Source: WHSW01 sp033856255
GTDB taxonomy: Bacteria > Actinomycetota > Thermoleophilia > Solirubrobacterales > 70-9
Assembly (NCBI GenBank): GCA_033856255.1
Contig: JAWVFH010000025.1
Location: 1 to 64,000 of the forward strand
Reading direction: 5' to 3'
DNA: 64,000 nt
A program made the translations under genes and the position numbers. Positions 41,631-50,153 of the stretch are shown here, one piece after another. Below the pieces are notes generated by a model. The model ran no database searches and was not told the DNA's origin. It saw only the letters and a list, made by a program, of their open reading frames with translations. How positions within the stretch are numbered: position 1 is the stretch's first letter; each line of letters starts with the position of its first letter.

Positions 41631-41926
41631 ACAGGAGGGACCATCGGCGGGTCGTCGCCGCCGACGCCGATTTCGACCGGGACGCCGATCGCCTCGGTCT
41701 CCTCGATGTGCTCGAACTCTTCGCCCTCACGCGAGCAGACGATCCGGAAGCGCCCCGTGCCGATCTCCGGGTCGGCGACGACCGGCAGGCCGCGGATCTC
41801 GTCCCAGGCGAGGCGCTCGACCTCGTAGGGGTTCATCCGCACCTCCGACGCCGGCCACTGGCAGGTCGCGTTGTGCTGATCGATCGCCTGCGAGATCGCC
41901 TCGAGGTTCTTTGCCTCCGAGCTCAA
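41627..41926 (-). CDS. Conserved small protein of unknown function
   Basis: A 99-residue acidic, soluble protein with a helical start (SSEAKNLEAISQAIDQHNATCQWPASEVRMNPYEVERLAWDEIRGLPVV) and a strand-rich second half with FRIVCSREGEEFEH. Two cysteines are present. I recognise no family. The ATG frame has normal codon usage and the gene forms a pair with the next small gene upstream, 10 bases away. It may be specific to this lineage. Confidence 0.65.
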   Translation of the reverse strand: MSSEAKNLEAISQAIDQHNATCQWPASEVRMNPYEVERLAWDEIRGLPVVADPEIGTGRFRIVCSREGEEFEHIEETEAIGVPVEIGVGGDDPPMVPPV

Positions 41927-41936
41927 ACCGATGCTC

Positions 41937-42179
41937 CTAGTCCTCGTCGTTCTCGCTCGAGTGCTCGTGGTCGGCCTCGCCGCCCTCGTCGCCTTGGTAG
42001 TCCTCGGGGCGACCGGCGAGATTGGACGGGTCGGGGCCGGAGTCGCCGTGCGAGGCGTGCTCGATCAGCTCCTGCTCGGCGAGCTCGAAGCCCTCGGCCT
42101 CGCCGCCCCCGCCCTCGTTGACGGCGCGCTGCTCCTCGTCGTGGCGGCGCTCCCTGTCGTACTCCTCCATCTCCTCCAT
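41937..42179 (-). CDS. Small acidic disordered protein
   Basis: An 80-residue, very acidic protein (MEEMEEYDRERRHDEEQRAV...) with a central segment AEGFELAEQELIEHASHGDSG that looks conserved across related actinobacteria from memory, and low-complexity ends rich in Glu, Gly, Asp and His. No membrane or catalytic feature. The function is unknown. Confidence 0.6.
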   Translation of the reverse strand: MEEMEEYDRERRHDEEQRAVNEGGGGEAEGFELAEQELIEHASHGDSGPDPSNLAGRPEDYQGDEGGEADHEHSSENDED

Positions 42180-42193
42180 CTTTCTGTTCGGTT

Positions 42194-42240
42194 CTCGGCC
42201 CCCCGCACGCCGACTTTACTGGCGGCGCGCGGGGGCCGAG
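42194..42240. terminator. Long GC-rich hairpin after the rlpA-like gene
   Basis: CTCGGCCCCC at 42194-42203 pairs with GGGGGCCGAG at 42231-42240, with further partial pairing of GCACGCCG with CGGCGCGC inside. It lies between the stop of the minus-strand RlpA-like gene and the small acidic gene and has no T tract. It is probably a hairpin-type terminator or mRNA 3' end. Confidence 0.55.
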
Positions 42241-42255
42241 GCACCCGATCGCGAC

Positions 42256-43173
42256 CTAGCGGGTCGTCAGCACGGTCCCCACGTCGGGGAACCCGAGGGC
42301 CTGCTTGGTCGCCGAGGTGAGGTCGTACTCGCGGTTGCCCGCGTACGGGCCGCGGTCGATCACCGGCACGGTGACCGAGTTGCCGCCGTAGCGCAGGTGG
42401 ACCTTCGTGCCGCACGGCAGGGTCTTGTTGGCGACGCCCATCGTCGACGGCGAGAGTGTGCCGCCGCACGCGACCGCGTTGCCGTACAGGCCGGGGCCGT
42501 ACCACGAGGCCGCCGCCGGCCGGTAGACGAGGATCCGCCCCGCCGAGTCGCGGCTGCCGGTCGCGAGCTCGTTCGAGCGCGCCCGCACGTCGACCGGGTA
42601 GGAGCCGCTGCTCGGCGCCTCCCAGGCGACACGGAAGCGCCCGTCGCGCCCAGCGCGGGTGGCGAGCTTGTCGCCGCCGATCCTGACGATCACCCGCCGC
42701 TTGGCGCCGGCGGGCGTCACCTGGCCCCTGACCTTGATCCTGTCGCCGGCCATCGCGTGGCGGCCGCCGGCCTTGGCAATCGTCTTCGAGCGCACGGCGA
42801 TCCGCTCGCTGCCGGTGCTGGCGTCCTGTGCGGCGTGGGCGCCGGCGAGCTCCGCACGCCAGGTGGCGATCCGGCGCGGCTTCACGCGCACGTGGTAGCG
42901 CCCGGAGGCGCCGGTGCGACCGTGCGCGGCGGTATGCCAGGCGCGGGCGCCCTGGGCCCGGTAGCGGAGCTCGATCGGGGCCTTTGCGGCGCCCGGGAAC
43001 ACGCCTCGGAGCGTCACGCTGCGACCGATCGGGACGCTGCTCTGCGAGGCATCGATGCGGGCGCTCCTGCCGTTCGCGGGCGAATCGGCGAGCGCGGTGG
43101 TAGTCAGTATCGCGGCGAGGGGAAGCAGCGCGGCCGCTGCGATCCGCCTCCGCCTGCGGCGGAACCGTCTCAT
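42256..43173 (-). CDS. RlpA-like double-psi beta-barrel wall protein
   Basis: A 305-residue exported protein. After a basic signal peptide (MRRFRRRRRRIAAAALLPLAAIL) come two Ig-like beta domains (about residues 40-205) and an RlpA-type double-psi beta barrel with ASWYGPGLYGNAVACGGTL, VANKTLPCGTKVHLRY and VPVIDRGPYAGNREYDLT. RlpA-type proteins bind or cleave peptidoglycan glycan strands. It lies behind a c-di-AMP riboswitch, which matches the known link of that riboswitch to wall-remodelling genes in actinobacteria. Confidence 0.92.
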   Translation of the reverse strand: MRRFRRRRRRIAAAALLPLAAILTTTALADSPANGRSARIDASQSSVPIGRSVTLRGVFPGAAKAPIELRYRAQGARAWHTAAHGRTGASGRYHVRVKPRRIATWRAELAGAHAAQDASTGSERIAVRSKTIAKAGGRHAMAGDRIKVRGQVTPAGAKRRVIVRIGGDKLATRAGRDGRFRVAWEAPSSGSYPVDVRARSNELATGSRDSAGRILVYRPAAASWYGPGLYGNAVACGGTLSPSTMGVANKTLPCGTKVHLRYGGNSVTVPVIDRGPYAGNREYDLTSATKQALGFPDVGTVLTTR

Positions 43174-43189
43174 TTTCTTGTTCTTCCTT

Positions 43190-43362
43190 TCGCGCCTGCG
43201 GGGTTAGCTGTCGGGCTCGCGGGCGCCGAAGTCGTCCGGTGCTCGCTACGAGCCGATCACGGCTCGATTCGCCCCTTAGCCACCCGCGTGAAGCGGATGG
43301 CGGCCAGATACGCGGCCAGTTGGGTCCCCCGCCCGCCCCGGCGGCGCCGAGAGCGGTTAGGC
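43190..43362 (-). promoter_or_regulatory. c-di-AMP (ydaO/yuaA) riboswitch
   Basis: On the minus strand, the leader of the RlpA-like gene reads CTAACCGCTC early, then GGGGGACCCAAC, GGGGCGAATC, and near its end GAGCCCGACAGCTAACCC followed by GCAGGCG. These match the conserved blocks of the ydaO riboswitch in order. Two long hairpins lie between them. The element ends 16 bases before the ATG, so the switch would act on an mRNA start or on termination close to the ribosome binding site. In actinobacteria ydaO riboswitches turn off rpf, NLP/P60 and RlpA-like genes when c-di-AMP is high. Confidence 0.87.
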
Positions 43363-43415
43363 ATGGGTTTTTCCCGTTGTCCCCAGCGAAGGTAGGAGGC
43401 AAACACACGTTCCTG

Positions 43416-43431
43416 TGTGACGCCGGTCACT
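43416..43431. promoter_or_regulatory. CRP/FNR-type palindrome
   Basis: TGTGACGCCGGTCACT fits the actinobacterial CRP consensus TGTGA-N6-TCACA with one end mismatch, and GTGAC/GTCAC are perfectly inverted. It lies 28 bases before the wax ester synthase start and upstream of the rlpA-like riboswitch leader on the opposite strand, so it could control either gene. Confidence 0.5.
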
Positions 43432-43459
43432 GACTTAACGGGTTTGACAAGATCCATGC

Positions 43460-44899
43460 ATGAGCTCCGACCGACTCACGGGCCTCGACTCGTCGTTCCT
43501 CTACCTCGAGCGCGGCCCCGCCCACATGCACGTCGCCTCGACCACCCTGTTCGAGGGCCCGACGCCCGCCTACGACGAGCTCTGCGACCACATCGAGTCT
43601 CGCCTGCACCTGGTGCCGCGCTTTCGCCAGAAGCTGCGCATGGTCCCCTACGGCCAGGGCCGGCCGAAATGGGTCGACGACCCGCAGTTCAACCTCCGCT
43701 ACCACATCCGCCACACCGCCCTCCCGGAACCCGGCAGCGAGGAGCAGCTGCGGATCCTCGCTGCGCGGATCTTCTCCCAGCGCCTCGACCGCTCGAAGCC
43801 GCTCTGGGAGCTCTGGCTCGTCGACAAGGTCGAGGACAATCGCTTCGCCCTCGTCACCAAGACCCACCACTGCCTCGTCGACGGCGTCTCCGGGGTTGAC
43901 ATAACCAACGTCCTCTTCGACATGGACCGCGAGCCCGAATCGCCGCCCGAGGCCGAGTCTTGGACCCCGCGGCCCGAGCCCAGCGACACGCAGATGCTCG
44001 GCGAAGCGCTGGTCGAGCGGGCGACGAGCCCGGCCGAGCTCGTGCGCGGGATCCGCGCCGTCTTCAGGGCCCCGCGACGGATCGCCCGCTCGGCGCTCGA
44101 CGCGGCCGAGGCGGCCGGGACGTTCGCACGCGCCGGCGTCGCGCCCGCCTCCCCCTTCAACGTCGAGATCGGGCCCTACCGCAGGTTCGCGACGGTGCGC
44201 GCGGATCTCGCCGAGATGAAGGGGGTCAAGAACGCCCTCGGCGGGACGCTCAACGACGTCGTCTTGGCCGCGACGACCGGAGCCCTGAACCGCTACCTGC
44301 GCGGGCGTGGCCATTCGACCCGTGATCTCGAGCTGCGCGCGATGGTGCCGATCAGCCTCCGCACCGACGATCAGCACGGGGCGCTCGGCAACCGCGTCTC
44401 CTCCTACATGGCGCCGCTGCCCGTCTGGTGCGAGGAGCCGGAGCGCCGCCTGCATCTGGTCAGCGAGACGATGGGCGATCTGAAGCAGTCAAAGCAGGCG
44501 ATGGGCGCAACGCTGATGACCGAGCTCACGGACTTCGCCCCGCCGACGATCATCGGCCAGGCCGCGCGGCTGCAGTCGCGCCAGCGGTTCTTCAACCTCG
44601 TCGTCACCAACGTGCCGGGGCCGCAGTTTCCGCTCTACCTGCTCGGCCGCGAGCTGGAGGCGATCTTCCCGATGGTCCCGCTGGCCAAGCGCCAGGCGGT
44701 CTGCTTCGGGATCATGAGCTACAACGGCCAGGTCAACTTCGGCCTGATCGGCGACTACGACGCGATCCCCGACCTCGAGGTCCTGGCCGAGGACCTGCGG
44801 GCGTCGCTTGCCGAGCTCATCGCGCTGGCGCCCCCGGTGAAGAAGTCTCGCCAGCGGGCGGCTAACGGCAACGCGCCCGCGCGAGCGACCCGCGCCTGA
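43460..44899 (+). CDS. Wax ester synthase/diacylglycerol acyltransferase
   Basis: WS/DGAT enzymes make wax esters or triacylglycerols from acyl-CoA. The 479-residue protein begins RLTGLDSSFLYLE, has the active-site HHxxxDG as THHCLVDGVSG (H136, H137, D141), PLWELWLV, and the second-domain motifs GGTLNDVVLAATTGALNRYL and VTNVPGPQFPLYLLG. The length is typical. It implies neutral lipid storage. Its last 38 bases overlap the end of the convergent deacetylase gene. Confidence 0.94.
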   Translation: MSSDRLTGLDSSFLYLERGPAHMHVASTTLFEGPTPAYDELCDHIESRLHLVPRFRQKLRMVPYGQGRPKWVDDPQFNLRYHIRHTALPEPGSEEQLRILAARIFSQRLDRSKPLWELWLVDKVEDNRFALVTKTHHCLVDGVSGVDITNVLFDMDREPESPPEAESWTPRPEPSDTQMLGEALVERATSPAELVRGIRAVFRAPRRIARSALDAAEAAGTFARAGVAPASPFNVEIGPYRRFATVRADLAEMKGVKNALGGTLNDVVLAATTGALNRYLRGRGHSTRDLELRAMVPISLRTDDQHGALGNRVSSYMAPLPVWCEEPERRLHLVSETMGDLKQSKQAMGATLMTELTDFAPPTIIGQAARLQSRQRFFNLVVTNVPGPQFPLYLLGRELEAIFPMVPLAKRQAVCFGIMSYNGQVNFGLIGDYDAIPDLEVLAEDLRASLAELIALAPPVKKSRQRAANGNAPARATRA

Positions 44900-45494
44900 T
44901 CCCGCGCTCGGCCCAGCTCCGGCGATCCCCGAGTTCGAGCAGCAGCGCCAGGTCCTCCGCCCGGCCGGCGTCGTAGGCCGAGCCGGTGGCCGGGTCCGGG
45001 TGGCCCGGGTGCACGAGCCACTCGCTGACGCCCGGCGGCTGCGCGGCCCCTCCGAGCCAGGCGGCGATCTCGGGCGGGAGCGCCGGCTCCGACTCGTCGA
45101 GGCGGCCGAGCAACCGGTCGGGTGTGGCGACGCCGCGCTCGCGCAGGAAGGCGCGGTGGGCGTCGTCCACCGACCGCACCGGGACTCCGAGCCGCAGCGC
45201 CAACGCCGCGACCGGCTCGGCGAGCTCCTCAGAGCGGTGCACGTGGCGATGGCCGTCGATATGGGCGGGCGCGCGGCCGACGAGCCGCTCGAAGGCGACC
45301 GCCTGCTCGGCCGGCGACGGATCCGCCTCGAGATGGAGGCCGCACGGGATCCCGGTCGCGAGCAGGGGCCTGGGATCGGGACCGCGCATCGCCATCACCG
45401 AGACGCCGTCGATCGCCTCGGCGCGCGCCGCCTCGACGATCCCCGCGTCGTAGGCGGGCGCGTATCCGTAGTCGTCGGCGATCACCACCAGCAT
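44862..45494 (-). CDS. ChbG/HpnK-like carbohydrate deacetylase
   Basis: A 210-residue protein with the ChbG/HpnK (YdjC) layout: VVIADDYGYAPAYDAGIVEAARAEAIDGVSVM at the start with the two Asp, GLHLEADPS with a His ligand, and HIDGHRHVHRSEEL with the second metal site. Enzymes of this family deacetylate diacetylchitobiose or hopanoid/glycan intermediates. It is shorter than the usual 240-280 residues, lacking much of the C-terminal part. It overlaps the convergent WS/DGAT gene by 38 bases. Confidence 0.85.
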   Translation of the reverse strand: MLVVIADDYGYAPAYDAGIVEAARAEAIDGVSVMAMRGPDPRPLLATGIPCGLHLEADPSPAEQAVAFERLVGRAPAHIDGHRHVHRSEELAEPVAALALRLGVPVRSVDDAHRAFLRERGVATPDRLLGRLDESEPALPPEIAAWLGGAAQPPGVSEWLVHPGHPDPATGSAYDAGRAEDLALLLELGDRRSWAERGIRRGSLARARCR

Positions 45495-45606
45495 CAGCGG
45501 GCCCAGGAGCTAGGATGCCGGGCGATAATCGTCGCGTAGGGGTCGCGCGGCAGCGCTCACGGAGAGAGTTTGCACCCCAACGGGCGTGCAACGGAAAGGA
45601 ATCGAG

Positions 45607-46185
45607 TTGCAGAAGGCAAGAATTGTGCGCGTGCTGGGGGCGGTCGGGGTCCTCACTGCGCTCACGGTCGTCGGCGCCGGCGGTTCGGCATCGGCGGCGA
45701 AGACGTCCGCGAAGCCGGGCGTCACCAAGATCAAGATCGAGGTCTCCCACGCAGAGCACAGCCTGTTCTTCGACGGACCGTCCACCGTGGCCCGGGGCGA
45801 CCAGTTGCAGATCAAGAACAACACCAATCCGCGGACGATCGGGCCGCACACGTTCTCACTGACGACCGAGAACGTCCGGCCCGAGGGCACGAACCAGCAA
45901 AAGGCGTGCGGCAAGAAGCTCAAGGGCATCTGCGGCGCCGTCGCCATCGGCTGGCATGAGGTCGACCTGCAGACCGGCCAGATCGGGGTCAACCCGGTCG
46001 AGGTCGGCAAGAAGGGCTGGGACACGAAGGGCAACCTGAAGCGCAAGGGCGACTCGGTCGTCATGACCGGCAAGGGCGAGAAGTTCTCGCAGAAGGTCAC
46101 CGCCCCGGTCGGTACGACGCTCTACTACATGTGCGTTGTGCACCCGGAGATGCAGGGCGAGATCGAAGTCGTCGCGGGGTCGTAA
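45607..46185 (+). CDS. Exported cupredoxin-like copper protein
   Basis: The product has a signal peptide (LQKARIVRVLGAVGVLTALTVVGAGGSASA) and a cupredoxin-like domain: RGDQLQIKNNTNPRTIGPHTFSL with a first His ligand, and near the end TTLYYMCVVHPEMQGEIEV, where C, H and M fit a type 1 copper site. A TTG at 45607 is preferred because AAAGGA lies six bases upstream; an in-frame GTG at 45586 would add seven residues. A loop with two cysteines (ACGKKLKGICG) may form a disulfide. It is followed by an overlapping multicopper oxidase gene, so the two may pass electrons. Confidence 0.82.
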   Translation: MQKARIVRVLGAVGVLTALTVVGAGGSASAAKTSAKPGVTKIKIEVSHAEHSLFFDGPSTVARGDQLQIKNNTNPRTIGPHTFSLTTENVRPEGTNQQKACGKKLKGICGAVAIGWHEVDLQTGQIGVNPVEVGKKGWDTKGNLKRKGDSVVMTGKGEKFSQKVTAPVGTTLYYMCVVHPEMQGEIEVVAGS

Positions 46186-47759
46186 CGAACCCAACCGAAT
46201 CGCGGGTTGAGCAGGGCCGGCGCCTGTCGCGCCGCGCCCTGCTCACCGCTGCAACCGCGGGCGCGCTGGCACTCGCCCTGCCCTTGCGCCCGGGCCTCGG
46301 CGGCCTCAGCCTGGCCGCGCGCAAGCCGTCCAAGTTCAGACGCCAGCTGCCGATCCCACGGGTGATCACCGACGCCCAGATCGAGATCGAGATGCGCGAG
46401 GCCAAGGTCGGGGCGCTGCCCGGGCCGAAGACGAAGATGTGGACGTACGCCGGCACCTTCCCCGGGCCGACGATCCGCCGCCCGGCCGGCGAGCGCACCG
46501 AGGTCACCTTCGTCCACAAGCTGCCGGGGAAGGCCGGCGAGCTCACGATCCACCTGCACGGCGGGCACAATCGTTCCTCGGAGGACGGCCAGCCGGGAGG
46601 CCTGACCAAGCGCCAGCCGAGGGCCCTGTACTGCCCGATCTCGGACAAGCTGGCGGCCTCGGACTCGGGCAACGACCTGCTGATCGAGCCCGGTGGCCGG
46701 CGCACGTACACCTACGACCTGATCGAGGACGGGGGCCCCGAGCGGGCCGCCTTCCAGTGGTACCACGATCACCGCTTCGAGCGCACGGCGGAGAACGTCT
46801 GGCACGGCCTCGCCGGGATGATGATCATCGACGACGCCTTCGAGTCCACCCTCCCCCTCCCCGGCGGCGACCGCGACCTGCCGCTGATGATCGTCGACCG
46901 CTCCTTCGACGAGAAGAACCGGCTCACCGACCCGTTCAGCGACCTCGCCCATGCCCCCAACGACGGCGTCGTCGGCCGCTACGCGCTCGTCAACGGGGTC
47001 AACCTCCCCTTCCACGAGGTCGCGGCCGCCCGCTACCGGGTGCGGGTCCTGAACGCCGCCAACTTCAGCCTCTACAACCTCGAGCTCTCAAACGGTGATC
47101 CGCTGACCCAGATCGGCACCGAGAGCGGGTTGATGCCGGCGCCGGTCAAGCGCCGCCAGGCCCTGATCGGCCCCGCCGAGCGGGTCGAGCTGATCCTCGA
47201 CTTCAGCAAGCTGGCGGGCAAGCGCGTCGTCCTCCAGAGCGCCAAGCACAAGGGGGGGCTCGCCTCGAAGACCCACTTCGGGCCGCTGATCGAGTTCCGC
47301 GTCGGCGCGGCCGGCGCCGACTCGAGCAGCGTCCCCGACCGCCTGCGGCCGCTGCCCGCCTGGGTCGACCACGTTTCGCCGAACCCGAAGCGCACCTGGG
47401 AGATCACGATCGGCACCGGCCTGATCCCGACCTGGCTGATCAACGGCAAGACCTTCGACCCGAGCCGCTCCGACGCCTTCCCGAAGCTCGATACGACCGA
47501 GACCTGGGAGCTTCACAACCGCACCCTGGTCACGCATGTCATCCACATGCACCACACCGACTGGTACATGCTGAGTCGCAACGGCAAGACCCCGCCGGCC
47601 TACGAGCGCTGCCTGAAGGAGACCTTCATGCTCGAGCCCAACGACCGCGTCCGCGTCGCCGGCCACTTCTCCGACTTCACCGGCAAGTACGCGATCCACT
47701 GCCACATGCTCGACCACGAGGACCACGGCCTGATGTCGCAGTTCGAGGTCGTCGCGTAG
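46131..47759 (+). CDS. Tat-exported multicopper oxidase (CotA/bilirubin oxidase type)
   Basis: The 542-residue protein has a twin-arginine signal (RRLSRRALLTAATAG, about residues 31-45) and all copper sites: IHLHGGH and WYHDHRFE for the trinuclear cluster, HVIHMHHTDW, and IHCHMLDHEDHGLM with the type 1 ligands. It oxidises phenols, metals or a protein partner with reduction of oxygen to water. The only usable in-frame start before the Tat signal is GTG 46131, which overlaps the cupredoxin gene by 55 bases. Confidence 0.92.
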   Translation: MRCAPGDAGRDRSRRGVVTNPTESRVEQGRRLSRRALLTAATAGALALALPLRPGLGGLSLAARKPSKFRRQLPIPRVITDAQIEIEMREAKVGALPGPKTKMWTYAGTFPGPTIRRPAGERTEVTFVHKLPGKAGELTIHLHGGHNRSSEDGQPGGLTKRQPRALYCPISDKLAASDSGNDLLIEPGGRRTYTYDLIEDGGPERAAFQWYHDHRFERTAENVWHGLAGMMIIDDAFESTLPLPGGDRDLPLMIVDRSFDEKNRLTDPFSDLAHAPNDGVVGRYALVNGVNLPFHEVAAARYRVRVLNAANFSLYNLELSNGDPLTQIGTESGLMPAPVKRRQALIGPAERVELILDFSKLAGKRVVLQSAKHKGGLASKTHFGPLIEFRVGAAGADSSSVPDRLRPLPAWVDHVSPNPKRTWEITIGTGLIPTWLINGKTFDPSRSDAFPKLDTTETWELHNRTLVTHVIHMHHTDWYMLSRNGKTPPAYERCLKETFMLEPNDRVRVAGHFSDFTGKYAIHCHMLDHEDHGLMSQFEVVA

Positions 47760-47771
47760 ACGCCGACAGCG

Positions 47772-48194
47772 CTAGCTGCCGAGGTCGCGCAGGAACTCGG
47801 GCTCGTGACCCTCGATGAACACGAACGCGGGGTGCTTCAGATCCTTGTTCGTCGCGTGCTCGGCCGGGTCGGGCGGAGTTGACTCGTCGGCGGCGGCGAG
47901 CGGCTCGTCCGCGTCCTGCCAGAACCGCTGCTCCGGGTTCCAACGTCGGCGCCGCAGCTCGCCCTCGAGACCGTCCTCGGCCAGCACCTCACCCACGACC
48001 CGCTCCGCCTCGGCGACCGCCTCGGCGGTCTGCGTGTAGACGTACATCCGCTCGCCGTCACGCGTGACGATCACCCGGTCGCCGAGGCGCTCGGAGACCT
48101 CGTCGTCGAGATCGAGCGAACGCAGGCGCGCGCTCAGCTTGCCGTGCACGGACTCGTGGATGTCGACCTCGAGCCGGTATTCGTCGCTGGCCAT
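47772..48194 (-). CDS. Conserved protein of unknown function
   Basis: A 140-residue soluble protein with an N-terminal alpha/beta domain (YRLEVDIHESVHGKLSARLRSLDLDDEVSERLGDRVIVTRDGERMYVYTQTAEAVAEAERVV) that resembles a small ferredoxin-like fold, followed by an acidic tail with RRRWNPEQRFWQDA. No family is recognised. On the minus strand a TAGCCT box (plus 48204-48209) is nine bases before the ATG, which supports a real leaderless gene. Confidence 0.75.
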   Translation of the reverse strand: MASDEYRLEVDIHESVHGKLSARLRSLDLDDEVSERLGDRVIVTRDGERMYVYTQTAEAVAEAERVVGEVLAEDGLEGELRRRRWNPEQRFWQDADEPLAAADESTPPDPAEHATNKDLKHPAFVFIEGHEPEFLRDLGS

Positions 48195-48275
48195 CGCGGC
48201 GCGAGGCTACCAGCCCCAACCCGCCGGCCGCCCGGCCGCGGCTGTCCGTCCGACCGGGGCCTTATCAAGGTCGCG

Positions 48276-48980
48276 ATGGCCCCGAGCGCGATGCTGCCCA
48301 ACGACGCGCCCAGGTGGCGCCGCCACTTCCACGGCGACGGCTACGGCTACGGCTGGCTGCTGGGGCTGATCCTGTTCACGGTCTTCTTCCAGATGGCGGT
48401 TCCGGAGACGGAGCTGGCGCGGATCGCGACGATCTTCATCCAGGGGTTCACGCTGATCGCCGCCCTCGTCGTCTCCGGCGTCCGTCGCTGGCTAATCCAC
48501 CTGGCGGCGGTGATCACCGGGATTGCGCTGCTGACGGCGATCGGGGTCCTGATCGGATCCGGCGACCTGGACCTCGGCGGCGGGCGGGTGCTCGGCTTCG
48601 CACTGGTCGCGATCGCGCCGCTGGCGATCGCCGTCGGCGTCGTCCGCCAGACGCGGCGAGCTCAGAAGATCACCGTGCGGACGATGTTCGGCGTCCTCTG
48701 CATCTACCTGCTGCTCGGCAACGCGTTCGCCTACTCGTACGGGATCATCTCGGCGGTTGACGACGGCGGCTTCTTCTCCGAGATCTCCGGCGGCACCCAG
48801 TCCGACTTCCTCTACTTCAGCTTCACGACGATGACCACGACCGGGTTCGGCGACCTCACCGCCGCCCACGACCTCGGCCGCTCGCTGGCGATCATCGAGG
48901 CGCTGATCGGCCAGATCTACCTGGTCACGCTGGTCGCGCTGATCGTCGGCAACCTCGGCCGCAGCCGCGCCACGGTCTGA
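48276..48980 (+). CDS. Two-pore-domain-like potassium channel protein
   Basis: A 234-residue membrane protein with about five hydrophobic helices, then an ion-channel module at the end: YFSFTTMTTTGFGDLTAA carries the K+ filter variant TTTGFGD, followed by a last helix (IEALIGQIYLVTLVALIVGNLG). It should conduct K+ or a related cation; no cytosolic RCK domain is present. ATG 48276 is chosen as the first in-frame start after the divergent gene. Confidence 0.87.
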   Translation: MAPSAMLPNDAPRWRRHFHGDGYGYGWLLGLILFTVFFQMAVPETELARIATIFIQGFTLIAALVVSGVRRWLIHLAAVITGIALLTAIGVLIGSGDLDLGGGRVLGFALVAIAPLAIAVGVVRQTRRAQKITVRTMFGVLCIYLLLGNAFAYSYGIISAVDDGGFFSEISGGTQSDFLYFSFTTMTTTGFGDLTAAHDLGRSLAIIEALIGQIYLVTLVALIVGNLGRSRATV

Positions 48981-48986
48981 GCGCCC

Positions 48987-50153
48987 GTGGAAGAGCCACC
49001 GCGGCCGCGACCCGAACCGGCGGTGCTGCGTCGCCGCCGGATCGCGCTGGCCTGCATCGCCGTGGCCGCGCTCGCCGCCGGGATCGCGCTTGGGGCCGAC
49101 GGCGGATCCGAGCCGGGCGGGACGGCCGAACCGGCCGCCGCGGCGCCCACCTGTCCCGCCGAGGTGGCCTCCGATCCGCGCCGGCTGGTCGGTCAGATGC
49201 TCATCGTGCGGATGGAGGCGACCGCCACCGAGGGGCTGCTCGCCCGCCTGCGTGCCGGTGAGCTGGGCGGCGTGATCCTCTTCCCGCCCGAGGGCACGAG
49301 CCCGTCGGCGCTCCGCGAGCAGATCGCGCTGCTCCGCCGGGCCGCCGCGCGGGGCGCCGCCGCGGCCCCCCTGATCGCGATCGACCAGGAGGGTGGCGAG
49401 GTGCGCCGGCTTCCGGATCTGCCCCCCGACCGCGCGCCTCGGGCCCTGGCGGCCTTCGGTGAGCGCGCGGCGCACACCGAAGGCGCCGCAACCGGCCGGG
49501 CGCTGCACCGCCTCGGCATCGACGTCGACCTGGCGCCCGTGCTCGACGTCCCCGCCGTCGATGGCGCCTTCATCGCCTCCCGTGCATTCTCGGCCGATCC
49601 GAGTCAGGCGGCCGCGCTCGGGGTCGCCTTCGGCGGTGGGCTGCAGGACGAGGGCGTCGGGGCGACCGCGAAGCACTTCCCGGGGCTCGGCCTGGCGACT
49701 GAGAACACCGATCTAGGGCCGAGCGTGATCCAGGCGCCGGACGCGGCGCTCGACTCAGGGCTGGAGCCGTTCCGGGCGGCGGTCGACGCCGGTTTCGACC
49801 TGGTCATGGTCTCCAACGCGACCTACCCGGCGCTCGACCCTCGCCCGGCATCGCAGTCGCGCCGGGTGATCGACGGGCTCCTGCGCGAGCAGCTCGGCTT
49901 CGACGGCGCCGTGATCACCGACGACCTCGGCGCCGGGGCGCTGACCGGGGCCGGGATCGACGAGGGGGATGCGGCGGTCGGCGCGGCCCGGGCGGGCTCG
50001 GACCTGCTGCTGTTCGCGCTCAGCGACGGCGGCGCGGCCCGCGAGGCGCTCGTCGGCGCGCTCCGCCGCGGCGAGCTCGATCGAGCGTCGCTGGTCGCCT
50101 CCTGCGCGCGGACGACGAGCCTGCGCGCCGAGCTATCCGCGACTAGCCCGTGA
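48987..50153 (+). CDS. Family 3 glycoside hydrolase (NagZ-like)
   Basis: The 388-residue protein has a basic N-terminus with one membrane helix or signal anchor (about residues 18-38), then a GH3 barrel: IAIDQEGGEVRRL, FIASRAFSADP, TAKHFPGLG (the KHFPG motif), and VITDDLGAGALTG with the catalytic Asp. NagZ enzymes release N-acetylglucosamine from wall fragments; here export to the wall side is predicted. GTG 48987 starts six bases after the channel gene. It overlaps the convergent protease gene by 11 bases. Confidence 0.88.
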   Translation: MEEPPRPRPEPAVLRRRRIALACIAVAALAAGIALGADGGSEPGGTAEPAAAAPTCPAEVASDPRRLVGQMLIVRMEATATEGLLARLRAGELGGVILFPPEGTSPSALREQIALLRRAAARGAAAAPLIAIDQEGGEVRRLPDLPPDRAPRALAAFGERAAHTEGAATGRALHRLGIDVDLAPVLDVPAVDGAFIASRAFSADPSQAAALGVAFGGGLQDEGVGATAKHFPGLGLATENTDLGPSVIQAPDAALDSGLEPFRAAVDAGFDLVMVSNATYPALDPRPASQSRRVIDGLLREQLGFDGAVITDDLGAGALTGAGIDEGDAAVGAARAGSDLLLFALSDGGAAREALVGALRRGELDRASLVASCARTTSLRAELSATSP

